Origin: a virus
DNA length: 47,583 nt
Virus record (IMG/VR): IMGVR_UViG_3300025402_000018
Span: 1-47,583 of that record
Direction: 5' to 3' (one strand)
The position numbers were made by a program, and so were the translations under genes. Under the pieces are notes generated by a model. The model was not told where the DNA came from. It was given only the letters and a program-made list of their open reading frames with translations, and ran no database searches. Shown in pieces: positions 18,984 to 27,459 of this stretch (position 1 is the stretch's first letter; each line of letters opens with the position of its first letter).

Positions 18984-21900
18984 TTAGGTCGGTGTGATTG
19001 AGCAGTATACGTTTGATGTAGATGTTCCAAAAGCAAAGAAGGTAAAGAATGCTGTTGTTCCTGAGAATACAGTTGCAGTATTGGCTGGTGAACCATAGTT
19101 ACCGTTTCTTCCTCTAGTAGCTGTACAATTATTTATTGGTACACCTAGGTTGATTGTTTGGTCTGAACCTGAAGTGTTATTCACAACAACTACAACTTTT
19201 CTACCAGCAGCAATGTTTTGATGTACAAGTGTTGTTGTGCCAGTTATTGGTATAAATTGTAATTCTTGTGTATTGTAATTGATATACTGTGTTGTGTTAG
19301 CTGTATCAGTTTGATAAGCATATGTGAGAGAACCACCAATATTCAAGTTAAAGAAACTTGAAGTTAATCCTGAAGAATTGGCAATAACATTACCTGTTAG
19401 AGTCAAATCAGTAGCAGTAAATGTTGCTGATGTTGTTCTTACATTTGAACCCATCGGTGTTGTAGCAATTACAAGACTTGCGCCTCTTGATGTATCGGTA
19501 TAGTTTTCTATAGCGTGCATCTCAACTGAAGCGCCACCAGCATTTACACCATATCCTGATGTGCCGTATCCGTTACCAGTAAACTTGGCTAGAATATCAC
19601 CGCTTTGTGCAGCAGTTGGATTTTGATGTGTGCCTCTTGCCTTACGACCAACAAATGCTGAATAAGCAGAACCATCTGTACTTGCAGCATCAATAACAAC
19701 CCTAGTGGTTGTATTATCCAAACCGGTAATTTGCATCATGTAACCGTTGGATGTTGGTTGCTGTGTATAATAACCGTTTGAACCAACAATATTAATGGCA
19801 GCTGAGTTAGCTTGAATGGTAGCCGTATTAACACGAAAATAAGCAGATTTAAGATTATTAAATGTTGCAGTTCCGTTACCAACATTGGCAATAATATTAC
19901 CGGAGAAATTAACGGATGGTGCTGTCAATAAAATATTACCTGTACCAGAGCTCAATACTGTAATATCTCTATTTGGATATGTACTGAAGATAGTCTGGTC
20001 AGCAAACTGTAGGTTAGCCGTAACATTCTGTGGAGTACCTAGAGGTCCAAATTCAACCCATTGGACAGCAGAGTTAGAACTGATGTTTACATATTCAATA
20101 CCAGAGTTTGTATCAATCCAAATATCATCTACTTGTGCTGATGTTGGTGCTGAACTTGTATTGTATACAGTTGCCTTAGTATTAGACGAAGCATAAGCAG
20201 AGAAAGCATATGTGTTTACAGAGTTAGCAAAGTTATAACTTGAATTTGTTTTATCAAATGCAGCTGTTGCATAAGTTAATGTTGTGTTGCCTTTATCGTA
20301 ACTAGATTGTGCTAGAATATTGGCCGCATTAGCCTTATTAAAACCAGCCGTAGCATAGGTTAATGTATTATTACCTGAGTCGTAAGCACTTTGTGCAAGT
20401 ACGTTAGCTGCATTTGCTTTGTTGAATGATGGTTGAATCTGTGGAAATACATTGTTTGCTGAATCGTAAGCACTTTGTGCTAGTACATTAGCTGCATTTG
20501 CCTTATCAAAACCAGCCGTAGCATATGTAAGTGTATTATTTGAATGACTATATGCTGAGAAAGCATAAGCATTTACTGTATTACCAAAATCATAAGCAGA
20601 TTGTGCTAAAACATTAGCCGCATTTGCCTTATTGAAACCTGATGTAGCGTAAGTTAATGTATTATTGCCTGAATCATAAGCAGACTGAGCAAGAACATTG
20701 GCTGCATTTGCCTTATTAAATCCAGCAGTTGCATATGTCATGGTATTATTACCGGAGTCATATGATGATTGTGCTAGAACATTGGCTGCATTTGCTTTAT
20801 TGAAACCTGCCGTAGCATATGTTGCCGTGGCATTTCCTAAATCGTATGAAGATTGTGCTAATGTGATACCACTATTTGCATATACACCAATATTAGTTAC
20901 ATTGGCTGCATCAGCAACAACTTTATAATTTGTACCATCATTTGTGAATTCCCAATCTTTATTGGTTTCATTCCATACAAAAGATGTGTTTGTTTGATTT
21001 CCACGATTAACTTCTATACCAGCATTGAGTGTTGGTGTACCAGTTACATTACTATTCAATGTAATGATATTGTCCTCAACTAATACATTCTTTGTATTGG
21101 CATAAAATGTTGTACCAGTAACTGTTAGGTTACCAGTAACAACTGTATCACCAGAGATTGTACCGCCTGATGAATTAAATTTTGTGTTTGAATTATCGTA
21201 CGCTGCCTGAGCTAATACATTAGCAGCATTGGCTTTGTTGAAACCAGCCGTGGCATATGTCATGGTATTATTACCGGAGTCATATGATGATTGTGCTAGA
21301 ACATTGGCTGCATTTGCTTTATTGAAACCTGATGTGGCATATGTAAGTGTACTGCTACCTAAATCATAGGCTGCATTGGCCTTATCGAATCCAGCTTGTG
21401 CTGTTACATTGGCAGTATTGGCCAAATTGTATGCATTTTGTGCTGTAACATTAGCTGTATTGGCTTTATTAAAACCCGCAGTTGAGTATGTTTGTACATC
21501 AGCCAAACGAACTGTGCCGTCATAAACAGCATCAGCATGTACAGCACCTTGAACACCAACACCACCTCGAACAACTAAAGCGCCTGTGTTATTTGATGAA
21601 GATACTGTACCTGTTTCAATAACAAGACCTTGGCCATATACCAATCTTGCTGATTCATCATATCCTGTACCTTGTACGAAAGAAATATCTGCATGTGATC
21701 CTGAGCCAGCAGTACCAATTACTAAGTTACCACCAAAATTAGCACCAGGATTACCAACCAAATACAAATAACCATCATTTGGCTTTGTTGTTGGATAAGC
21801 ATTTGGTGTAGCGTCATCATATACACTACCTGCCATACCCATATCAATAAAATTGATTTGGTCTGTACCGTTATCAGCAGTAACAACAATATCACCAGAA

Positions 21901-22649
21901 CCATTGCCTGATAAGTTTTGTTGGTTAATTTGTGAGTAGTAATCCGAATTACCAGTAAACTGAGAAATCAAATTAGGTAAAACGGTATATGAACCTGTAC
22001 CAATAGTCAATCTTTGTGACACATTAGCTTGACCAGTAATGTCTACATTACCGGAAATTGTACCACCAGAAGAACTGAATTTAGTATTTGAAGAATTATA
22101 TGCCGATTGAGCTAAGACATTAGCTGCATTGGCTTTATTGAAAGCTGCGCTTGCTTTTGTATCTACACTTGTTGCGTAGTTGTAAGCATCTCCTGCATTT
22201 GTGTATGCTGTATTGGCATGGTCGTATGCTGAAAAAGCCACCGTATTTGATGAGTTAGCAACATTATAAGCCGACTGTGAGAATGTGAAGGTATTATTAC
22301 CATTAGCGTAAGCTGATTGAGCTAACACTAATGTATTATTTCCGTTAGCATAAGCTGACTGTGCTAGTACATTAGCTGCATTAGCTTTATTAAATGATGA
22401 AGTTGCATAAGTTAAAGTGGCATTACCAGAATTATATGCTGATTGTGCCAGAACATTAGCAGAATTGGCCAAATTAAAAGCTGCATTTGCTTCTTCTCTT
22501 TGAGCCAGATAGAAACCACCACTCGTGGAACCGTCCTGAACAACTAATGTTTTTTCGTCTGTATCATAGATAACTTCAGCAAGAGCGCCAGTAAAGGCTG
22601 ATATACTTGCTGTATTACCTCGTCTAAGTTGTAATTGTGTGGTAGCCAT
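18984..22649 (-). CDS. Large repeat-rich tail fibre with Mtd-like N-terminus
   Basis: 1221 residues. Residues 1-48 (QLQLRRGNTASISAFTGALA, then EVIYDTDEKTLVVQDGSTSG) match the N-terminal beta-prism type module of the Bordetella phage major tropism determinant and many fibres. Then come at least twelve copies of an about 28-residue unit of the form GFNKANAANVLAQSAYDSGN + NTLTYATA, in clusters at about residues 50-190, 420-500 and 620-830. Between them are FSSSGGTISGNVDITG modules and one LNAGIEVNRGNQTNTSFVWN module. The C-terminal part (INYNTQELQFIPITGTTTLV, VVVNNTSGSDQTINLGVPIN) is a beta-rich tip also seen in phage fibres. The gene has a perfect TATAAATA 23 bases upstream and AAGGTAAAG before the ATG. 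Probably a long fibre shaft with a receptor-binding end. Confidence 0.85.
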   Translation of the reverse strand: MATTQLQLRRGNTASISAFTGALAEVIYDTDEKTLVVQDGSTSGGFYLAQREEANAAFNLANSANVLAQSAYNSGNATLTYATSSFNKANAANVLAQSAYANGNNTLVLAQSAYANGNNTFTFSQSAYNVANSSNTVAFSAYDHANTAYTNAGDAYNYATSVDTKASAAFNKANAANVLAQSAYNSSNTKFSSSGGTISGNVDITGQANVSQRLTIGTGSYTVLPNLISQFTGNSDYYSQINQQNLSGNGSGDIVVTADNGTDQINFIDMGMAGSVYDDATPNAYPTTKPNDGYLYLVGNPGANFGGNLVIGTAGSGSHADISFVQGTGYDESARLVYGQGLVIETGTVSSSNNTGALVVRGGVGVQGAVHADAVYDGTVRLADVQTYSTAGFNKANTANVTAQNAYNLANTANVTAQAGFDKANAAYDLGSSTLTYATSGFNKANAANVLAQSSYDSGNNTMTYATAGFNKANAANVLAQAAYDNSNTKFNSSGGTISGDTVVTGNLTVTGTTFYANTKNVLVEDNIITLNSNVTGTPTLNAGIEVNRGNQTNTSFVWNETNKDWEFTNDGTNYKVVADAANVTNIGVYANSGITLAQSSYDLGNATATYATAGFNKANAANVLAQSSYDSGNNTMTYATAGFNKANAANVLAQSAYDSGNNTLTYATSGFNKANAANVLAQSAYDFGNTVNAYAFSAYSHSNNTLTYATAGFDKANAANVLAQSAYDSANNVFPQIQPSFNKANAANVLAQSAYDSGNNTLTYATAGFNKANAANILAQSSYDKGNTTLTYATAAFDKTNSSYNFANSVNTYAFSAYASSNTKATVYNTSSAPTSAQVDDIWIDTNSGIEYVNISSNSAVQWVEFGPLGTPQNVTANLQFADQTIFSTYPNRDITVLSSGTGNILLTAPSVNFSGNIIANVGNGTATFNNLKSAYFRVNTATIQANSAAINIVGSNGYYTQQPTSNGYMMQITGLDNTTTRVVIDAASTDGSAYSAFVGRKARGTHQNPTAAQSGDILAKFTGNGYGTSGYGVNAGGASVEMHAIENYTDTSRGASLVIATTPMGSNVRTTSATFTATDLTLTGNVIANSSGLTSSFFNLNIGGSLTYAYQTDTANTTQYINYNTQELQFIPITGTTTLVHQNIAAGRKVVVVVNNTSGSDQTINLGVPINNCTATRGRNGNYGSPANTATVFSGTTAFFTFFAFGTSTSNVYCSITPT
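20731..20809 (-). repeat. 79-bp exact direct repeat, copy 1
   Basis: Identical by eye to 21253-21331, starting gcatatgtca and ending tgaaacctg. The copies are 522 bp apart (174 codons), so recombination between them keeps the reading frame. Confidence 0.9.
21253..21331 (-). repeat. 79-bp exact direct repeat, copy 2
   Basis: Second copy of the repeat at 20731-20809, in the same reading frame of the same fibre gene. It covers three quarters of one complete protein repeat unit. Confidence 0.9.
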
Positions 22650-22672
22650 TCTTTACCTTAAAATGTTTTGGT

Positions 22673-22680
22673 TATTTATA
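22673..22680 (-). promoter_or_regulatory. Late promoter (perfect TATAAATA)
   Basis: Minus-strand TATAAATA, an exact match to the T4 late consensus, in the 40-base gap before the 1221-residue fibre. It is 23 bases upstream of the ATG with AAGGTAAAG between. The expected start point is near 22667, leaving a leader with the ribosome-binding site. Confidence 0.7.
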
Positions 22681-22689
22681 ATCATGTGG

Positions 22690-23679
22690 TCAGATTGTTC
22701 CGTAATCAATAGTACGTCCTACTGAATCAACAACCAATCCACTATCATAAAATACGACTGCTGGATCAATAATATATCCCAAATCACCAAGAATTATGGC
22801 AGTTTGTCTTGGTTTTATAGCTTTTCTGGAAAAAGAAACACTTGTATTTGCAATGGTTGGTGTGAACAATACATTCACTATATCAGCATACACATTAGCA
22901 CTAAAGGTACCTAATGGTGTTAAGTTGTAAACATCACCAAAAGTTTGTGCTGTTGCACTATAATCATAATTTAAAATGTTTAAATTTAAAGAATGATAAC
23001 TTGCACCGTTTTCCAAATCTATATCATAGAAAGCACTTCTATATTCTCTGGCTGGAAAAGAATCAAATACAACCTGGTCTGTCGTTGTCAAATCCAAAAT
23101 TGAAGATGAGAACACCACATTTGGAGTTACACTTAGACTTTGAGTATTGAGTGTATTGTTGGCAACATCATAAGTTAAACTGATACCATCTGTGTATACA
23201 TGGTCGAGATAACCTGATGTTTCTTGAATTAATGGAACGTATGCCGTTGGACCTGTAGGTACATCGATTGGAATACTAGCACCGCCGCCACCGCCACCTG
23301 CAGGTCCTGTTGGACCAGTCGGTCCTGTTGGACCCATAGGTCCAGTAGCACCTGTAGCACCAACACCACCGCCTCCACCTGAGTATGATGGATCGAGAGC
23401 AATTGTTACCTTGTTATTGATAGCATCACCGACTACGGTGATACCATTATTTCCTACAAAATTTATTGTGTCGGTATAAGAACCGGCTATAATGAGTGTA
23501 GAGTTGGCATTGATTGTTGAGAATGTTTTTTGGTTGGTAATGTACTTGATACCAACACCATTCTTATAGAATAGTTTACCTTCGGCATAGTTAAGAGCAA
23601 CCTCACCATACACTAGGTCTGATGGAGTGTTTCCTGATATACCGGATTTTTTAAGTAAAACTATTGTGTTTGATGTCAT
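22690..23679 (-). CDS. Short collagen-like fibre / fibre adaptor
   Basis: 329 residues. Residues 1-45 (TSNTIVLLKKSGISGNTPSD, LVYGEVALNYAEGKLFYKNG) are a common phage-fibre N-terminal module (form ILIKRS...P..L..GELA.NY.DGKLF). Residues about 101-134 are Gly-rich flanks around a short collagen-like stretch ([20 protein letters not shown]). Residues about 200-287 (TDQVVFDSFPAREYRSAFYD, SYHSLNLNIL, VNVLFTPTIANTS) are a C-terminal module shared with the fibre at 15775-18969. The start is 4 bases after the stop of the coiled-coil gene. A short fibre or a connector between longer fibres; no enzyme motif. Confidence 0.8.
   Translation of the reverse strand: MTSNTIVLLKKSGISGNTPSDLVYGEVALNYAEGKLFYKNGVGIKYITNQKTFSTINANSTLIIAGSYTDTINFVGNNGITVVGDAINNKVTIALDPSYSGGGGGVGATGATGPMGPTGPTGPTGPAGGGGGGASIPIDVPTGPTAYVPLIQETSGYLDHVYTDGISLTYDVANNTLNTQSLSVTPNVVFSSSILDLTTTDQVVFDSFPAREYRSAFYDIDLENGASYHSLNLNILNYDYSATAQTFGDVYNLTPLGTFSANVYADIVNVLFTPTIANTSVSFSRKAIKPRQTAIILGDLGYIIDPAVVFYDSGLVVDSVGRTIDYGTI
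23296..23361 (-). repeat. Short collagen-like stretch
   Basis: About seven Gly-X-Y triplets ([21 protein letters not shown]) flanked on both sides by runs of glycine in the protein encoded at 22690-23679. Confidence 0.85.
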
Positions 23680-23683
23680 CTAT

Positions 23684-24406
23684 TTAAAAACTTCCACCAT
23701 TTTCCTGTGTTGCTGTTTCTAATGTTGAAACCGGTTCATCCGAGTCAACACTAGTTTTCTTTTTCTTGGTAGGAGTAGTCTTCAAATTTTCAATCGTAGC
23801 ATTCAGTTCATCAATAATAGCATCTCTTTCTTGAACCATACCTTGAGTATTAATCAACTGATTCTTTAGAGTATCCATGTGTGACAACTCTTTATCCATG
23901 CTAACCAATTCAGCTTTCAAATTTTCTACAAGAATATTAGTATTTTCTAATTCAGTTTGTACATTATTTGGTGCAGCCAATTGATTTTGATATTCAATAT
24001 TAGCAATTTGTAATTCATTTATTCTTTTAGTCAAATCACCCAAAGTTTTTTTATAATTACTTGTTTCAGTTGCTCTATCAGTATTCGATTGAGCAATTTG
24101 ATTTTTAAAATATTCAGTTAACTTAACCACTTCATTTTGCTTATCAACATTGAGTTGTTCAATTCTTTTTGTTAAACTATTAACTTGTTCCGACAACTCT
24201 TGTTGTTTTTGTGTAGCCAATGCCAATGCTTGAGAATTTTCCACCTGAAGATTTTCGGCAGCATTGGTTACTTGTGCGTTCATTTCAGTTATAATCTCAC
24301 CTTGTGTCTTGGCTGTTGCCTGTAACTGGAGATTACGACTGATTTGATCATTTAATGTGGACTTTAACAAATCCACATAGTTACTCATATACTTTTCTTG
24401 ACTCAT
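23684..24406 (-). CDS. Coiled-coil rod protein
   Basis: 240 residues, almost wholly predicted coiled coil from about residue 10 to 205 (heptad-like NAQVTNAAENLQVENSQALA, KQQELSEQVNSLTKRIEQL, ELENTNILVENLKAELVSMD). Then a basic KKKK stretch and an acidic, Thr/Ser-rich tail ending NGGSF. It lies between the YadA-like fibre and the collagen-like fibre. It could be a rod, a whisker/fibritin-like element or a fibre-assembly chaperone; no foldon is recognised. The ATG at 24406 has TAGGAG upstream; Met7 is an alternative. Cys is absent, in contrast to its upstream neighbour. Confidence 0.75.
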   Translation of the reverse strand: MSQEKYMSNYVDLLKSTLNDQISRNLQLQATAKTQGEIITEMNAQVTNAAENLQVENSQALALATQKQQELSEQVNSLTKRIEQLNVDKQNEVVKLTEYFKNQIAQSNTDRATETSNYKKTLGDLTKRINELQIANIEYQNQLAAPNNVQTELENTNILVENLKAELVSMDKELSHMDTLKNQLINTQGMVQERDAIIDELNATIENLKTTPTKKKKTSVDSDEPVSTLETATQENGGSF

Positions 24407-24426
24407 CTCACACTCCTATAATTAAT

Positions 24427-24437
24427 ATATTATATAT
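24427..24437 (-). promoter_or_regulatory. Possible promoter (ATATATAATAT)
   Basis: Minus-strand ATATATAATAT, 20 bases upstream of the coiled-coil gene and identical to 8175-8185. It overlaps an AT-only inverted repeat (24417-24434, TATAAT/ATTATA). Weak evidence in AT-rich DNA. Confidence 0.25.
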
Positions 24438-24446
24438 CTAACTCTT

Positions 24447-27173
24447 TTAGAACTCTCCACCATCCAAGGCATATGAATAACTAAACTCTTTTGTACTTGC
24501 ATTATAGAAAGCAATACCATCATATGTTGGATTTTGTCTTTCTTCGTAACGTGTAGAAGATACATAGAAACCAGAATTTGAAGTACTCAAATCGTTACCT
24601 GAAGCATTCAATATGATAGATCCTGCAGCTGCACGATTGAAACCAGCATCGTAACCAATTGCAATAGAATATTGACCTTGAGAACAACTGTTGCCGTATC
24701 CAGCACCAGTACCAATTGCAATAGCACCACATCCTTGAGTTTCGTAACCTGCTCTTGTACCAATTGCGATACTGTCACCTCTTTGACAATGTCTACCAGC
24801 TGCTCTACCAATTGCAACGGAATCACCGCCTTGGCAATATTCACCAGCAGCATGACCTAAAGCAACAGCAGCTGTTCCTTGAGTACACGAACCAGCATTG
24901 TATCCAACGGCAACAGCAAAGCTTTGTTGGTGATAATTACCTGCATAGCCACCTAATGCAGTTGCTTTATAGTTTTGGCAATGAGTACCAGCAAAAGAAC
25001 CAACGGCAACTGAACAGTCTACTTGACAATATCTACCCGCTTCAGTACCGATAGCAACTGATTGGTACTGTTGGTGACATTCACCTGCGTAACGGCCGAT
25101 AGCAACTGCTTTGTATCCTTGGCAAGTTTGACCAGCACTTCTACCAACAGCAACTGCGTACTCGTGTTGTCCTGAACTACCAGCACTTCTACCTAAAGCA
25201 ACTGCATCCCACAATTGAGATTCGCCAGCATGATTACCAATTGCAATAGCGTTATAGTATTGACTACAATGACCCGCATTAACACCAATTGCAATTGCAC
25301 CACAATATTGACATGAATAACCTGCATTAGTACCAATAGCTACTGTACAACCACCTTGGCCGTTTTGGCCAGCATTATTACCAATTGCAACCCTATACTC
25401 ATTCGTATTGCTTAAATCTAATCCTTGACCAATAAGAACATTAGTTGCCGAGTCAGCAATCTCTGTTCCTAGATCGGAGTAAAGATGACCATCTACACCA
25501 CTTACAGCCCAAATATATGAACCATTAGCAATTTGTGATGCGTTGATAGCACCATAAGTCAATTCTCCAGAAATTGGATTATAGAAGGTTACATTACTTG
25601 AAGATCCTTGTTGTAGATACTTGATATAAACATTGGCAGAACCAGCAGTATCTGTGATGTTTGTACCGTTGGCTAATGTGATACCTTGATTATTGATTGT
25701 TACATTAGAATAAACAAGTTCTTTTGTTGTTGTATTGTATGTAGTAACATTACCACCTACAGCATTGTTAGCACGAATAGGATTAACATAGAAACCAGAA
25801 TTACAAGGATTTAGATGTGTTCCTGAAGCATTCAATACGATAGAATTTGTTGCTGAGTAACAGAAACCAGCCAAAGCACCAATCATAATTGAATTTTCGC
25901 CTTGGCCACAACAGCATCCGTAACCAGCTCTATTACCGATAGCGATTGCATTATTTTGTTGATTGTTTTTACCAGCACCTACACCGACAGCAACAGCATC
26001 TGCTCCTTGACAATTAGTACCAGCAACGTGACCGATAGCAACAGATGAATGTCCTTGGTGATAACATCCAGCACTTCTACCAATAGCAACTGACCAACAT
26101 CCTTGATGAGTGTAACCAGCATCAGAACCGATAGCAACTGATTTGAAACCTTGGCAAGTTCTACCAGCAAAAGAACCGATTGCTACTGAATCATCTTGTT
26201 GAGAATAACGACCTGCTTCGGTACCAATGGCAACTGCTTGATATTGTTGGCAATTTTGACCAGCATAACGACCCATGGCAACTGCTTTGTATCCTTGGCA
26301 AGTCTGACCAGCACTTCTACCAACAGCAACTGCATAATAAGATTGATCTGTTTGGCCAGCACTTCTACCAACAGCAACTGCATCCCATGCTTGAGTTTGA
26401 CCGGCACCTAAACCGATTGCAATAGAATTACACAATTGTGAAGTCTGTCCAGCGTTACCACCAATAGCGATTGCACTATAAGATTGAGATAATTTACCTG
26501 CATTAGTACCAATAGCAATTGCACAATAACTTTGTGATTGGCCTGCTTCGTAACCAATAGCAACTGCGCCACAACCTTGAGTTGTACCTGAAGTATAACC
26601 AAAAGATAAAGAAGTACCAGTATCTGCTAAAACAGCACCATGGTCTAGAATAAAAGTGTTGGCTTGTATTGAAGCGTACTGAGCATTAGCAGTAGCAATA
26701 TTATAATTGCCATCTTGTGGATTGCCTGTATATTCTTGGAACAAGTGATAGTGTTTATCTGAATCACCAGCATGTCTAACCAGACCAGTCCAGACATTGG
26801 CCACACCATTGTTATACTGACCAACAAAACCGATGTCTAAAGAATCACCAGTCGTGTTGTTGTTGGCCAAATAAATCAGAGGTTCTTCAGCAATTAGATT
26901 GACCGTGTCGATGTATGTGGCAGTACCTTGAACAATCAAATTACCAGAAATAGTCAATTGACCATCGATAGTTTGATTCTGAGAACCATAACCATTGGCA
27001 GTGATTAAATTCTCTTGTCTAGTACCGATATTGATATAACCATCACTACCTGGAGTACCAATGAACAATGTATCGGAAGCATACGACCAGGCTAATTCAC
27101 CCTGATTTAATACGCCTGGTGTTCCATTGGCCGTGGAACGTCTAATCAGAATTGTGGTATTTGATGCTGACAT
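24447..27173 (-). CDS. Large fibre with two YadA-like AIGxxAG repeat arrays
   Basis: 908 residues. Residues 1-50 (SNTTILIRRSTANGTPGVLN, GELAWSYASDTLFIG) are a phage-fibre N-terminal module. Residues about 85-155 hold a fibre module (LIYLANNNTTGDSLDIGFVG, WTGLVRHAGDSDKHYHLFQE). Residues about 203-443 and 594-851 are two arrays of 16-residue repeats of the form AVAIGxxAGxxCQxYx, matching the left-handed beta-roll repeats of YadA-type trimeric adhesin heads. Each array ends in a SIxLNASG cap followed by SGFYV and a YNxxTKExxYS unit. By my count the protein has about 28 Cys and a nearly invariant Gln per repeat. It ends in DGGEF. Presumably a trimeric fibre or adhesin; the receptor is unknown. 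Confidence 0.85.
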   Translation of the reverse strand: MSASNTTILIRRSTANGTPGVLNQGELAWSYASDTLFIGTPGSDGYINIGTRQENLITANGYGSQNQTIDGQLTISGNLIVQGTATYIDTVNLIAEEPLIYLANNNTTGDSLDIGFVGQYNNGVANVWTGLVRHAGDSDKHYHLFQEYTGNPQDGNYNIATANAQYASIQANTFILDHGAVLADTGTSLSFGYTSGTTQGCGAVAIGYEAGQSQSYCAIAIGTNAGKLSQSYSAIAIGGNAGQTSQLCNSIAIGLGAGQTQAWDAVAVGRSAGQTDQSYYAVAVGRSAGQTCQGYKAVAMGRYAGQNCQQYQAVAIGTEAGRYSQQDDSVAIGSFAGRTCQGFKSVAIGSDAGYTHQGCWSVAIGRSAGCYHQGHSSVAIGHVAGTNCQGADAVAVGVGAGKNNQQNNAIAIGNRAGYGCCCGQGENSIMIGALAGFCYSATNSIVLNASGTHLNPCNSGFYVNPIRANNAVGGNVTTYNTTTKELVYSNVTINNQGITLANGTNITDTAGSANVYIKYLQQGSSSNVTFYNPISGELTYGAINASQIANGSYIWAVSGVDGHLYSDLGTEIADSATNVLIGQGLDLSNTNEYRVAIGNNAGQNGQGGCTVAIGTNAGYSCQYCGAIAIGVNAGHCSQYYNAIAIGNHAGESQLWDAVALGRSAGSSGQHEYAVAVGRSAGQTCQGYKAVAIGRYAGECHQQYQSVAIGTEAGRYCQVDCSVAVGSFAGTHCQNYKATALGGYAGNYHQQSFAVAVGYNAGSCTQGTAAVALGHAAGEYCQGGDSVAIGRAAGRHCQRGDSIAIGTRAGYETQGCGAIAIGTGAGYGNSCSQGQYSIAIGYDAGFNRAAAGSIILNASGNDLSTSNSGFYVSSTRYEERQNPTYDGIAFYNASTKEFSYSYALDGGEF
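24621..25394 (-). repeat. YadA-like repeat array 2 (about 16 units)
   Basis: Residues about 594-851 of the fibre: about sixteen 15-19-residue units starting RVAIGNNAG and ending at the cap SIILNASG. It contains a 15-residue unit (ending LWD) and a 19-residue unit (GNSCSQGQY) in the same order as array 1. Confidence 0.85.
25842..26567 (-). repeat. YadA-like repeat array 1 (about 15 units)
   Basis: Residues about 203-444: units starting AVAIGYEAG and ending at SIVLNASG. It has the 15-residue unit ending AWD and the 19-residue unit (GCCCGQGEN) near the end. Consensus AxAIGxxAGxxCQxYx. Confidence 0.85.
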
Positions 27174-27213
27174 GCTGTGTTTTCCTTGTTTTTATTATTT
27201 TTTACACACGGTC

Positions 27214-27221
27214 TATTTATT
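27214..27221 (-). promoter_or_regulatory. Late-promoter-like element (AATAAATA)
   Basis: Minus-strand AATAAATA, 7 of 8 matches to TATAAATA, 40 bases upstream of the YadA-like fibre ATG. AAGGAAAA lies between, about 10 bases before the ATG. Confidence 0.5.
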
Positions 27222-27457
27222 TAAAATAATCCGCCATCTATTGGATTCATTAGGTTACTAATATTGGTAACATAGAAGTTACTACCCGCAGCATTATAAA
27301 CAATCACATCATTATTGGCCAGACCAGCCAAATTCAAATCAGTTGCAGAAGCTAAAGAATTTTTACCCGAATATTGAATTGAAGAAACTCTAGGATTTGG
27401 AACTGGTCCAACCTGAACCTTAATTAGACTAGGACTTCTTACAGTTACGTTAGGCAT
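27221..27457 (-). CDS. Small conserved virion-associated protein ending DGGLF
   Basis: 78 residues. VRSPSLIKVQVGPVPNPRVS, SIQYSG, LNLAGLANNDVIVYNAAGSN and FYVTNI form a pattern seen in small proteins among fibre genes of aquatic T4-like phages (RVSSIxYSG...DVIVYNxxxxxFYV). The VIVYNAA..FYV segment resembles a fibre repeat motif. It ends in DGGLF, like the next two genes (DGGEF, NGGSF). GAGGTAAAA precedes the ATG. Possibly a fibre-attachment peptide; the function is unproven. Confidence 0.65.
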   Translation of the reverse strand: MPNVTVRSPSLIKVQVGPVPNPRVSSIQYSGKNSLASATDLNLAGLANNDVIVYNAAGSNFYVTNISNLMNPIDGGLF

Positions 27458-27459
27458 TT

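Noticed and set aside
18984-22649. Mtd-like N-terminus as evidence for a diversity-generating retroelement
   Set aside because: No reverse transcriptase, template repeat or C-terminal C-type lectin variable region is visible; only the N-terminal module resembles Mtd.
24621-26567. Regular repeats as a CRISPR array
   Set aside because: The period (about 48 bp) is coding repeats of a fibre without unique spacers; no cas genes are nearby.
24608-26602. Several open frames on both strands over the YadA-like arrays
   Set aside because: Repeats with a period divisible by three keep all frames open; only the AIGxxAG frame gives a recognised fold, and it runs uninterrupted for 908 residues.
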